Assembly: GCA_017379955.1 (NCBI GenBank)
Contig: JAFNVE010000110.1
Coordinates: 1 to 12,548 of the forward strand
DNA length: 12,548 nt
Origin: Tidjanibacter sp.
Lineage (GTDB): Bacteria; Bacteroidota; Bacteroidia; Bacteroidales; Rikenellaceae
Direction: 5' to 3'
A program made the position numbers and the translations under genes. The first letter of the stretch is position 1. Each line of letters opens with the position of its first letter. Shown in pieces: positions 1 to 8,554 of this stretch. A model generated the notes under the pieces. It was not told the origin of the DNA and searched no databases. It was given only the letters and a program-made list of their open reading frames with translations.

Positions 1-669
1 CTCCTCGGGAGCATCTTGATAGATACGGCCAAAGTGGAAGTAGTAACCCTTCTGCTTATTCTCGTCGCGCTCTTTCAGATAGACATACTCCACATCCTTG
101 CGCACCACCTGACGGTCGGTAATCTCCGAACCCTGACTGGTGAGCAGATCGGTAGCGTGCGAGAACCAAAGGATATGTTTAGGCGAACTTGCACTCTTGC
201 CCGTACCGGAATTATCTATAACAGAGAGTATTGCCTGCATCTTATCGTAGTAGATGCGCTCATTGATTGTATCGCCCAGCGAGCCATACGCATAGACCAA
301 ATAGTTCAGGTTCTGAGGGCTAAACGGATCGGAATAGAGAGCCTCCTGGGCATACTCGATAAGCTTCTCCATACCCTCTACATCAGGCTCTTCACCACCA
401 AGAAAAACGGTCAGAATCTTGTCATTTGCGGGGATGCTTCTCAGTGGTCTGTACTCTGGCGAATAGATATAACCATAGTAAAGATAGAAATAATCTTCCG
501 CAGTGAGTGTGGTATCGTTATTATAGTATCGTTGCAACTGAGTCGGGAGGTGATAGGGAGAGTCTTTTCTAAGCACCTTCTCACGGATATCCTCCTCTTC
601 CGGAACTCTGAGTTGTGCCGAGCAGAGCATTGGCACCATCAGTAGCAGAGCTAAAATCACTTTTCTCAT
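1..669 (-). CDS. Secreted DUF4919-like protein, 3' end cut by window edge
   Basis: The minus-strand frame is open from an ATG at 669 to the window edge (223 codons, no stop), so the C-terminus is missing. The first 18 residues (MRKVILALLLMVPMLCSA, then Q19) form a classic signal peptide with an SPase I-type end. Cys16 lacks a lipobox context, so export to the periplasm is more likely than lipidation. The mature part is rich in Tyr and charged residues and includes a run around LTAEDYFYLYYGYIYSPEY and a later AQEALYSDPFSPQNLNYL stretch of TPR-like flavour. The overall pattern resembles the Bacteroidota DUF4919 family, which has no known function; this is from memory. An in-frame ATG at 681 would add only MKTG. 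The gene lies about 47-60 nt downstream of dapA on the same strand with no terminator between, so co-transcription with ligA-dapA is likely. Confidence 0.75.
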   Translation of the reverse strand, partial: MRKVILALLLMVPMLCSAQLRVPEEEDIREKVLRKDSPYHLPTQLQRYYNNDTTLTAEDYFYLYYGYIYSPEYRPLRSIPANDKILTVFLGGEEPDVEGMEKLIEYAQEALYSDPFSPQNLNYLVYAYGSLGDTINERIYYDKMQAILSVIDNSGTGKSASSPKHILWFSHATDLLTSQGSEITDRQVVRKDVEYVYLKERDENKQKGYYFHFGRIYQDAPEE

Positions 670-727
670 ACCTGTTTTCATTATCTTTTGCAATCTCTAT
701 CCTATAACGGAGAGCAAGGTAAATATA

Positions 728-1624
728 TTATAAACCCTTTTCTGCAATCTCCTGAGCAAGTTCGCGATAGAGAGCATTTGTAACAGGCACAAGTGGCAGA
801 CGCAGGTTATTATCTATCAAGCCCTTAATGGTAAGTGCCGCCTTTACTCCGGGAGGATTACCCTCAGCAAAGAGCATCTTAACAGCAGCCCTTGTCTGTT
901 CCCACATCGAATACGACAACTCCTTATCGCCCGCAAATGAGGCTGCAAGCATCTTCGAGAAGTGTTCGGGGAAGGCATTGGCTGCTACCGAGATAACGCC
1001 CTCGCCACCTGCCTCTATAACCGAGATAGCCAACGAGTCGTCACCAGAGATAATGTTAAACCCTTTGGGGCGTTCATTGATTAGTTGACGAATCTGCTCG
1101 ATATTTCCCGAAGCCTCCTTGACTGCCACGATATTATGAAAATCGCGAGCCAACGCAAGAGTAGTCTCAGGCAACATATTCACACCCGTACGCGAAGGTA
1201 CATTGTAGAGAATAATCGGAATTCCTGTCGAGCGGGCAATTGCTGCATAGTGCTCATATATACCACGTTGCGCAGGACGATTATAGTATGGAACAACGCT
1301 CAATATAGCATCCACACCCTCGGTATCGCACTCAGCAATAGTCTTAATCACAGTTGCAGTATTGTTGCCACCAATTCCAACAACCAAAGGCAGTCGGCCA
1401 CCATTCTCCTCCTTGGCAACACGCAACACCTCTCGTTTCTCCTCTGGTGTTAGTGTAGGTGTTTCACCGGTTGTACCCATCACCACAAGGTAATCAACAC
1501 CACCCTCGGTAACATATCGGATTAGTCGGCGCAGGGCGGTATAATCCACCGACCCATCAGCACAAAATGGCGTCACAATAGCCACTCCCAATCCTGTCAA
1601 CTTTTTACTAATATCAGTAATCAT
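728..1624 (-). CDS. dapA: 4-hydroxy-tetrahydrodipicolinate synthase
   Basis: DapA condenses pyruvate with L-aspartate-4-semialdehyde, the first committed step to diaminopimelate (peptidoglycan) and lysine; it is a cytosolic TIM-barrel tetramer. The 298-residue length is normal. Visible signatures are GTTGE (50-54, with Thr51/Thr52 of the proton relay), the YYNRP loop (113-117), the catalytic Tyr140 in ILYNVPSRTG with substrate-binding Arg145, the Schiff-base Lys169 in AVKEASGN, and the SGDD motif (193-196). Aligning by eye with the E. coli enzyme, several residues of the lysine feedback site differ (Pro60 for His53, Lys63 for His56, Thr91 for Glu84), so sensitivity to lysine may be weak or absent; that is inference. 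The gene starts 27 nt after the ligA stop on the same strand and is probably read with it. Confidence 0.97.
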   Translation of the reverse strand: MITDISKKLTGLGVAIVTPFCADGSVDYTALRRLIRYVTEGGVDYLVVMGTTGETPTLTPEEKREVLRVAKEENGGRLPLVVGIGGNNTATVIKTIAECDTEGVDAILSVVPYYNRPAQRGIYEHYAAIARSTGIPIILYNVPSRTGVNMLPETTLALARDFHNIVAVKEASGNIEQIRQLINERPKGFNIISGDDSLAISVIEAGGEGVISVAANAFPEHFSKMLAASFAGDKELSYSMWEQTRAAVKMLFAEGNPPGVKAALTIKGLIDNNLRLPLVPVTNALYRELAQEIAEKGL

Positions 1625-1651
1625 ATCTATAATGTTTTATCTTCTAATCAA

Positions 1652-3838
<2,187 letters not shown>

Positions 3839-3872
3839 TCAAAAAAAGAATAAAAAAAAATGTTTTATGAAT

Positions 3873-3900
3873 TTTGATAGATATTTTTTGCGTATACTTG
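3873..3900 (+). promoter_or_regulatory. Candidate promoter of the small acidic protein gene
   Basis: TATACTTG at 3893-3900 matches the Bacteroidota -7 consensus TAnnTTTG in all but one base. A TTTG at 3873-3876 could be the -33 element, but the 16-nt spacing is shorter than the usual 19-20. It would give a leader of about 15-20 nt before the ATG at 3922. The ligA-3922 gap is very rich in A and T runs (notably 3841-3860), typical of a divergent promoter region. I could not pick a convincing ligA promoter in it. Confidence 0.35.
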
Positions 3901-3921
3901 CAGAAATTTTAAGCGACCAAT

Positions 3922-4233
3922 ATGGCTATTAAGAACATTAACAAGAAGAGATTGGTAGTTAGCTACCAAAATTTACCTGCCGAGTTGCAGGAGGAAGTTA
4001 AGAAGCTTTACCCTTATGGTTATACCGACCACATGATTCGTATCGATAAACCATCGGGCGACTTCTTTTATGCAGTCCCCTTTGAGACCGACGAGATAAG
4101 TTACTTGGTGAAAATTGACGTCAAGATTGACGGTCAAATCGAGGAAGAGGAGGACAAAGACTACTACGGCGACGAAGACGAAATCAAGGGTGCAGATGAA
4201 CTCCCGACTGATGACGAGGAGGACGATATGTAA
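3922..4233 (+). CDS. Small acidic conserved protein of Bacteroidota, function unknown
   Basis: A 103-residue cytosolic protein with no signal peptide or membrane segment. The N-terminus is basic (MAIKNINKKRLVVSYQNL). The middle (about 15-72) looks like a small alpha/beta domain with GDFFYAVPFETDEISYLVKID, and the C-terminus (about 75-103) is strongly acidic, ending DELPTDDEEDDM. I recall near-identical short proteins in many Bacteroidales genomes, always uncharacterised. The basic head and acidic tail suggest a protein that binds a nucleic-acid-associated or basic partner, but this is inference only. It is divergent from ligA, has its own candidate promoter and is followed 25 nt later by a strong terminator, so it is probably monocistronic. 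Confidence 0.85.
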   Translation: MAIKNINKKRLVVSYQNLPAELQEEVKKLYPYGYTDHMIRIDKPSGDFFYAVPFETDEISYLVKIDVKIDGQIEEEEDKDYYGDEDEIKGADELPTDDEEDDM

Positions 4234-4258
4234 CCTTGGTTTGTTTGCCAACTAAAAT

Positions 4259-4296
4259 AAGTGCTACAACTCTTTGCGGTTGTGGCACTTTTTATT
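4259..4296 (+). terminator. Rho-independent terminator after the small acidic protein gene
   Basis: The stem AAGTGCTACAAC (4259-4270) pairs with GTTGTGGCACTT (4279-4290) with one T-G wobble and an 8-nt loop, followed by a T-rich tract TTTATTTAT. It lies 25 nt after the stop codon at 4233. Confidence 0.9.
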
Positions 4297-4310
4297 TATC
4301 TCTCACACAT

Positions 4311-4346
4311 AAGAAAAACGCACCCTCCCGAAGTGGGAGAGTGCGT
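4311..4346 (-). terminator. Rho-independent terminator after the phosphofructokinase gene
   Basis: Read on the minus strand, ACGCACTCTCCC (4346-4335) pairs with GGGAGGGTGCGT (4329-4318) around a 5-nt ACTTC loop, with one wobble, and runs into TTTTTCTT. It sits 26 nt after the PFK stop and back to back with the plus-strand terminator at 4259-4296. Confidence 0.92.
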
Positions 4347-4372
4347 CGTGGTAAATATCCTTTTGTGGCAGA

Positions 4373-5605
4373 CTACCAAGCAAGAATCTTGCGGAAGTCG
4401 TAAGCCTCGGGATTAGCAACGTAAGCCTTAGCAGCCTCGTAGTCCTCGGGAGTAACGTAGCAGAGGATGTTGTTAACAACCATCTGAACCTTATCCGAGT
4501 TAACGTCAACCAAACGGGGAGGAATCTTACCGGTGGTAGGATCCTGAAGGTCTTTCAGGTAGAGCTGACCAACCTGACCATCGTGGTTGATATAAACCAT
4601 GCAACCGGTCTTACCCTCGCTATACAACTTGTAAACGCCCATACCGAGGTTCGAGCAGTACTCCAAGTCGTAAGCAACGGGGGTCTGGCAACGTACCTCG
4701 TAACCAATCTCTACGGGACGCGACTTAACCTTCAAACCAATCTCTTTCAGACGACGCTCGAGGATATCGTTGAATACGTGAGCCTTCGATACCTTACCAA
4801 GCTCGGGGTGACCGTGATCGTCGTAGGTGAAGTGAACACCGGTCTTCTTGATCTCCTCGTCGCTGAGCTCGTGGAATACACCCTCTGATACAATAGCAGC
4901 ACCGTAGTCCATACCCATAAGTTTGCGCTTGATAATCGAGCTGATAACCAAGTTAACAATCTTGTCAACGGTGATGGTGGTCTTGTTGAACATCTCGGGG
5001 ATAACAATCATAGGATAGTGGCAAGCCATACCGATACCGAATGCCAAGTGACCAGCCGAACGACCCATTGCTGCCAATACGAACCAGTTACCGCTGGTGC
5101 GAGCGTCGCAATAAACGGCACGACCGATTACTGCACCACCCTCCTTAGCCGACTCGTAACCGAAGGTAGGAGTCTCACCGGGGAGAGGAAGGTCGTTATC
5201 GATAGTCTTAGGAACGTGGATGTTTGCGATAGGATACTTCTTAGCCTCCAAGAACTTAGCGATACGGTTTGCGGTCGAAGCAGTATCATCACCACCTACA
5301 GTTACGAGCAACTTGATGTTGTTGTCGGTGAAGAATTTGAGGTTGAAGTTCTCCTCGAAATCCTTATCGGTGGGTTTGAAACGGCTCATCTGCAAATACG
5401 AGCCACCACGGTTGAAGATATCGTCAGCCAGAGGATAGTCGATATCCTCCATACGAGCCTCAGCCTTGAAGAGGCCGGTGTAACCCTCGTGCAGACCAAT
5501 TACGCGATAACCTTTGGTAAGGAAAGTTTTAGCAACGCTACCTACTACGGTGTTCATACCGGGAGCAGGACCGCCACCTGTCAAAATTGCAATAGCTTGT
5601 TTCAT
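4373..5605 (-). CDS. Phosphofructokinase, residues of the pyrophosphate-dependent type
   Basis: This enzyme phosphorylates fructose 6-phosphate to fructose 1,6-bisphosphate in glycolysis. The 410-residue length is longer than ATP-dependent PfkA (about 320). The donor-site loop starts at GGGPAPGMN (10-18). The two diagnostic positions are GGDDT (104-108), where ATP enzymes have GGDGS, and PKTIDND (132-138), where ATP enzymes have a Gly in place of Lys133. Both point to PPi as phosphoryl donor, which would make the step reversible. Asp136 is the expected catalytic base, and MGRSAGHLA (180-188) and the GYEVRCQTP segment (301-309) correspond to substrate-binding regions. Activity on sedoheptulose 7-phosphate is possible, as for other PPi-PFKs. 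A FlK-like thioesterase gene lies upstream on the same strand, but a perfect -7 element between them suggests a separate start. Confidence 0.93.
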   Translation of the reverse strand: MKQAIAILTGGGPAPGMNTVVGSVAKTFLTKGYRVIGLHEGYTGLFKAEARMEDIDYPLADDIFNRGGSYLQMSRFKPTDKDFEENFNLKFFTDNNIKLLVTVGGDDTASTANRIAKFLEAKKYPIANIHVPKTIDNDLPLPGETPTFGYESAKEGGAVIGRAVYCDARTSGNWFVLAAMGRSAGHLAFGIGMACHYPMIVIPEMFNKTTITVDKIVNLVISSIIKRKLMGMDYGAAIVSEGVFHELSDEEIKKTGVHFTYDDHGHPELGKVSKAHVFNDILERRLKEIGLKVKSRPVEIGYEVRCQTPVAYDLEYCSNLGMGVYKLYSEGKTGCMVYINHDGQVGQLYLKDLQDPTTGKIPPRLVDVNSDKVQMVVNNILCYVTPEDYEAAKAYVANPEAYDFRKILAW

Positions 5606-5681
5606 AATTGTTTGTGTAATTTATGATTATTGTGATAATCTGTATTGTTCTGTTTGGCTTGCCTTCTCGGCAAAATTCTGA

Positions 5682-5689
5682 CAAATTTA
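5682..5689 (-). promoter_or_regulatory. Candidate -7 element of the phosphofructokinase promoter
   Basis: On the minus strand TAAATTTG is a perfect TAnnTTTG match; I see no TTTG at the usual -33 distance. It would leave a leader of roughly 70 nt that contains a small hairpin TTGCC-GAGAA-GGCAA (5673-5659). The significance of the hairpin is unknown. Confidence 0.4.
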
Positions 5690-5706
5690 CAACTATTTTT
5701 CGAAGA

Positions 5707-6078
5707 TTATTGCAGTTTTGCCATAAATTTTGCGCTATCAACAACAAATCGGGTATGTTCAGCTTCACCGATAACACCCTTCTCGTCGCTGGCAACGATT
5801 GTGAAGGAGAGTTTTCTGCCCTCTACGGCGGTGAGAGTAGCCGTTGCGCAGACCTTAGCACCTACTGCCGAAGGGCGAAGATGTGTCGAGGAGATTGCCG
5901 AGCCAACGGTGGTGCTACCCTCCTCCAACTCAGTTGCCACACAGAGCATTGCCGCATTCTCCATCAGGGCAATCATAGCGGGGGTGGCAAATACCTGCAA
6001 GTCGCCAGAGCCAACACTACAAGCACACTTTTCGAGTGTCACAACAGCCTCCGAAGTATAAGTTTTTCCGATATTCAT
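5707..6078 (-). CDS. FlK-like hotdog-fold acyl-CoA thioesterase
   Basis: A 123-residue cytosolic protein that aligns by eye with fluoroacetyl-CoA thioesterase FlK of Streptomyces cattleya. The three catalytic residues fall at the same spacing: Thr32 in VFATPAM, Glu40 in ALMENAA, and His66 in SSTHLRPSAVG (FlK Thr42, Glu50, His76). The C-terminal part also matches (VEGRKLSF, then GEAEHTRFVV and KFMAKL). The FlK lid residue Phe36, tied to fluoroacetyl specificity, corresponds here to Asp26, so fluoroacetyl-CoA is not the expected substrate. A general short or medium acyl-CoA hydrolase, perhaps for housekeeping of stalled CoA esters, is more likely. The gene is divergent from the DUF4294 gene and precedes phosphofructokinase on the same strand by 101 nt. 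Confidence 0.88.
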   Translation of the reverse strand: MNIGKTYTSEAVVTLEKCACSVGSGDLQVFATPAMIALMENAAMLCVATELEEGSTTVGSAISSTHLRPSAVGAKVCATATLTAVEGRKLSFTIVASDEKGVIGEAEHTRFVVDSAKFMAKLQ

Positions 6079-6126
6079 AGGATAAAGACTAAAATTTCAA
6101 TAAAAATCGTTATATTTACATCGATG

Positions 6127-6157
6127 CAAAGATATTAATAATTCGTAAATCGTGAAA
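6127..6157 (-). promoter_or_regulatory. Promoter of the thioesterase gene
   Basis: On the minus strand TATCTTTG (6134-6127) is a perfect TAnnTTTG -7 element. It is preceded by a 19-nt spacer and TTTC (6157-6154), a 3-of-4 match to the -33 TTTG. The start codon at 6078 is about 48 nt downstream. The -33 element overlaps the GTG start of the divergent DUF4294 gene. Confidence 0.55.
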
Positions 6158-6757
6158 CGCCTGCTTCTCATACTGACCTTTTCGCTCCTTGCCACTCTCG
6201 GCAAGCCACTCGGCGTGAGCGGACAGCAGCTGCAGGTGATACGCGAAAATCTGAAAGGTGGCCGAATTACGGGCTATGATATTATTAAGGGTGACACGGT
6301 GGCTGAGGTTACGATTCTTACCGTTCCCGTCTTTACCAAACCGAAGGATATGCGCCAATATCAGAAGTTGGTGAACAATGTCAAAAAGGTATACCCTTAC
6401 GCCAAGGATGCAAAGTTTTTCTATGAGGGTCTTGTGGCTCAACTTGCCTTAACCGAATCTGAAAAGGAGCGCGAGCAGATAACCGACGACCTGGAAAAGG
6501 AACTTGTCAAACGCTACACTCCCGTTTTGGAGCGTATGACACGTTCACAGGGATTGGTACTTATTAAGTTGATTGACAGAGAGGTAAATCGTACTGCCTT
6601 CCAGCTGCTCGAAGATTATCGCAGTAAGTTCTCGGCTCGTTTTTGGAATACTATCGCCCGTCTGTTTAAGGCAAATCTAAAAGCGGGATACGACCCTGAA
6701 GGCGAAGATGCACTCATTGAACAGATAATTATACTTTACGAAGCAGGCCTATTATAA
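6152..6757 (+). CDS. Secreted DUF4294-like protein
   Basis: A 201-residue protein of unknown function. The GTG at 6152 is the only workable start, because an in-frame TAA lies two codons upstream (6146-6148). Residues 1-24 (MKRLLLILTFSLLATLGKPL and on to VSG, then QQ) form a signal peptide, so the protein is probably periplasmic. The body carries the block I associate with DUF4294: a GYDIIKGDTV strand region, YQKLVNNVKKVYPYAKDA (70-87), a charged helical middle (about 100-130), and RSQGLVLIKLIDREVNRTAF (131-150) with the following FWNTIARLF and YDPEGED. This is recognition from memory of a Bacteroidota family with no assigned role. It is the first gene of a plus-strand run; the sirtuin ATG follows its stop after one base, implying coupled translation. 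TATATTTA at 6111-6118 could be a weak -7 element. Confidence 0.85.
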   Translation: MKRLLLILTFSLLATLGKPLGVSGQQLQVIRENLKGGRITGYDIIKGDTVAEVTILTVPVFTKPKDMRQYQKLVNNVKKVYPYAKDAKFFYEGLVAQLALTESEKEREQITDDLEKELVKRYTPVLERMTRSQGLVLIKLIDREVNRTAFQLLEDYRSKFSARFWNTIARLFKANLKAGYDPEGEDALIEQIIILYEAGLL

Positions 6758-6758
6758 T

Positions 6759-7454
6759 ATGAAAATTGTGGTATTTACGGGTGCGGGAGTGAGTGCCGAT
6801 AGTGGCATATCGACCTTCCGCGATAGTGATGGATTGTGGGCAAACTACCGCATTGAGGATGTCTGCACTCCCGAGGCGTTGGTAAGAAATCGTGCGACCG
6901 TGGTGGAGTTCTACAATATTCGCCGCCGAGAGTTGCTCACAAAAGAGCCAAATGCCGCCCATCGTGCTATTGCTGAGTTGGAAAAACATTTCGACGTGGA
7001 GGTGATAACTCAAAATATTGACGACCTGCACGAGAGAGCGGGCAGTAGCCGTGTGACACATCTTCACGGAGAGTTGCGCAAATTGCGCAGCAGTGCCGAC
7101 CCCGAGGCTATCTACCCTATTGATGGTTGGGAGCAGAGACTTGACGAGAGAGCTCCCGATGGCTCACTACTGAGGCCATTTGTGGTATTCTTCGGGGAAT
7201 CAGTGCCCGAATTCGACAAAGCAACCCGTATTGCTGCTACGGCAGATATTATGGTGGTTGTCGGCACCTCCTTGGCGGTCTATCCTGCTGCCTCGCTGGT
7301 GCGCTATGTAAAGCCCGAAACACCTGTCTATCTGGTTGACCCTGCCGAGGTTGAGCACTCCGGTATTCGCAATCTGGTAGGCCACATCAAGGAACGTGCA
7401 GCCGTGGGAGTACCTCAGTTAGTCGAGGAGTTGCTTAGCAAGTATGGCAAATAA
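6759..7454 (+). CDS. Sirtuin NAD-dependent protein deacylase without zinc cysteines
   Basis: A 231-residue Sir2-family enzyme that removes acyl groups from protein lysines using NAD+. NAD-binding motifs are GAGVSADSGISTFR (8-21), QNIDDLHERAG (85-95) and GTSLAVYPAASL (169-180); the catalytic His is His103 in HLHGEL. Tyr52 and Arg55 in FYNIRRRE form the YxxR pair that in class III sirtuins such as E. coli CobB and human SIRT5 binds succinyl or malonyl groups, so desuccinylase or demalonylase activity is plausible. The small domain between HLHGEL and VVFFGE lacks the four zinc-binding cysteines of most sirtuins; the protein has a single Cys (Cys36). A 1-nt gap to the DUF4294 gene and 33 nt to the YtxH gene place it inside the plus-strand operon. 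Confidence 0.95.
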   Translation: MKIVVFTGAGVSADSGISTFRDSDGLWANYRIEDVCTPEALVRNRATVVEFYNIRRRELLTKEPNAAHRAIAELEKHFDVEVITQNIDDLHERAGSSRVTHLHGELRKLRSSADPEAIYPIDGWEQRLDERAPDGSLLRPFVVFFGESVPEFDKATRIAATADIMVVVGTSLAVYPAASLVRYVKPETPVYLVDPAEVEHSGIRNLVGHIKERAAVGVPQLVEELLSKYGK

Positions 7455-7487
7455 TTTGCATTGGAGTATTGAACAAAAAGAGATATT

Positions 7488-7787
7488 ATGAAAGGAAGTA
7501 ACATTTTAGCATTTCTCGGTGGAGTGTTGGTAGGTGGCATTGCTGCACTGCTCTTGGCACCCAACTCCGGCGAGGAGACTCGTAGCCAAATCAAGGATAT
7601 GGCCGACGAGGGTATCGACACCGTAAAGCGCAAATACAACTCGGCAAGCGAGTCATTGCGTCGCGACACTACAATCATCCGAGATGCAGCACGAGGAGCT
7701 GTCGAGGATGTAAAAAAGCGCATTGAGGAGGCAAAGCAGAGCATTACCGAGCCTGCACCCGCTCCCACAACCTCGCAGAACGAATAG
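7488..7787 (+). CDS. YtxH-domain membrane-anchored protein
   Basis: A 99-residue protein with a Gly-rich N-terminal membrane segment (about 5-25: ILAFLGGVLVGGIAALLLAP) immediately followed by NSGEETRSQI, the hallmark of YtxH (PF12732). Residues 30-85 are amphipathic and charged, likely a helix or coiled coil in the cytoplasm, and the tail is Pro/Ala/Thr-rich. YtxH proteins are often linked to stress responses and envelope homeostasis, without a defined biochemical role. It starts the three-gene cassette with the PF07332-like protein (17 nt gap) and a small coiled-coil protein. Confidence 0.9.
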   Translation: MKGSNILAFLGGVLVGGIAALLLAPNSGEETRSQIKDMADEGIDTVKRKYNSASESLRRDTTIIRDAARGAVEDVKKRIEEAKQSITEPAPAPTTSQNE

Positions 7788-7804
7788 AAGCAAAGAGATA
7801 GAAA

Positions 7805-8176
7805 ATGGAGAAACAGACTAAATTCGGCCGTCTGTTTGACGACGGCAAGGAGTATGTCGACCTTCGTATCGACACCTTCAAGCTCCAAATGGTCGAGAGC
7901 CTTTCGACACTATTCAGCAAGGGCATTGGCTTTGTGCTGATGGTGTTAATGGTAGCCCTTGGAGCTATAATGTTTACCGTAGCACTAACCCTGCTGCTTG
8001 CTTCGTGGATTGGTTCGCTTATCTGGTCACTTGTGATTATGGGTACAGCACTTTGCCTTGTAGCAGCCCTCATCTATCTGCGCCGCGACACCCTCTTTGG
8101 TGACTCGATGGTGGCTATGTTTAGTAAGATGTTCTTCTCAACCGACCAAAACACCACTACCGATGCGACGAAATGA
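7805..8176 (+). CDS. Phage-holin-family (PF07332-like) inner-membrane protein
   Basis: A 123-residue protein with an amphipathic N-terminal helix (about 10-38: DDGKEYVDLRIDTFKLQMVE) and two membrane helices (about 41-66 and 70-92) joined by a tight turn, then a basic RR and a polar tail. This is the layout of the 'phage holin family' PF07332 and of E. coli YqjE. Such chromosomal proteins are not lysis holins; there is no endolysin or other phage gene nearby. Together with the preceding YtxH and the following coiled-coil gene it mirrors yqjD-yqjE-yqjK. The role is unknown, perhaps membrane stress. Confidence 0.85.
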   Translation: MEKQTKFGRLFDDGKEYVDLRIDTFKLQMVESLSTLFSKGIGFVLMVLMVALGAIMFTVALTLLLASWIGSLIWSLVIMGTALCLVAALIYLRRDTLFGDSMVAMFSKMFFSTDQNTTTDATK

Positions 8177-8183
8177 TGAATAT

Positions 8184-8507
8184 ATGGCGATCAAATCGCT
8201 TGACGAGTTGCGCAGAAAGATTGTCAGCAACGAGAGAGAACTCCTTGTGAGAGAGCGCAAACTAAGAGAGGACTACGAGGAGGTGAGCAAAATTTTCACT
8301 CTTGACTATCAGGTAGAGCGCAGTGTTGAGAAGTTCAACGGCTTGCGCAAGAGTATTGAAAGTATGGTCAGTGGAGCAAATGTGGTTACCACCTTTATTG
8401 AGAGTTTCCGTGAGCGTATGCGCAAAGGTCGCACTGCCCCACCCGAACAATACTCCGCTCCTGAGGTGGTAGTGGAGGATGTTGTGGAGGAGCAGACAAA
8501 CCTCTAA
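8184..8507 (+). CDS. Small soluble coiled-coil protein, third member of the YtxH/holin-like cassette
   Basis: A 107-residue protein that I do not match to a named family. Residues 5-35 (SLDELRRKIVSNERELLVRE and on) are a highly charged helix likely to form a coiled coil. A second amphipathic helical stretch covers about 44-80 (ERSVEKFNGLRKSIESM through FRERMRKG), and the tail is Pro-rich and then acidic (VVVEDVVEEQTNL). There is no signal peptide or membrane segment. I chose the ATG at 8184, 7 nt after the holin-like stop; an in-frame ATG at 8163 would overlap that gene by 14 nt and add MRRNDEY. Its position is that of YqjK in the enterobacterial yqjDEK cassette, also a small charged helical protein, but homology is not shown. 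Confidence 0.8.
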   Translation: MAIKSLDELRRKIVSNERELLVRERKLREDYEEVSKIFTLDYQVERSVEKFNGLRKSIESMVSGANVVTTFIESFRERMRKGRTAPPEQYSAPEVVVEDVVEEQTNL

Positions 8508-8512
8508 AAGAG

Positions 8513-8542
8513 AAGGGCTGTTAGTTGTTGCTAACAGCCCTT
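8513..8542. terminator. Bidirectional terminator between convergent operons
   Basis: AAGGGCTGTTAG (8513-8524) and CTAACAGCCCTT (8531-8542) form a perfect 12-bp stem around a 6-nt TTGTTG loop. It begins 5 nt after the plus-strand stop at 8507 and 13 nt after the minus-strand stop at 8555. The trailing tract is ACTCTTTC on the plus strand and CTCTTTT on the minus strand, so both operons can end here. Confidence 0.9.
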
Positions 8543-8554
8543 ACTCTTTCATAC

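Noticed and set aside
16..645. A 209-codon open frame on the plus strand
   Set aside because: It is antisense to the minus-strand DUF4919-like gene, which has a signal peptide and sensible composition; the plus-strand translation has no family features.
5659..5673. Hairpin TTGCC-TTCTC-GGCAA as a terminator or riboswitch
   Set aside because: The stem is only 5 bp, has no T run, and shows no riboswitch-like complexity; noted only as a leader hairpin of the PFK transcript.
7805..8176. A prophage holin
   Set aside because: The PF07332-like layout is common in chromosomal YqjE-type proteins, and there is no endolysin, capsid or integrase gene nearby.
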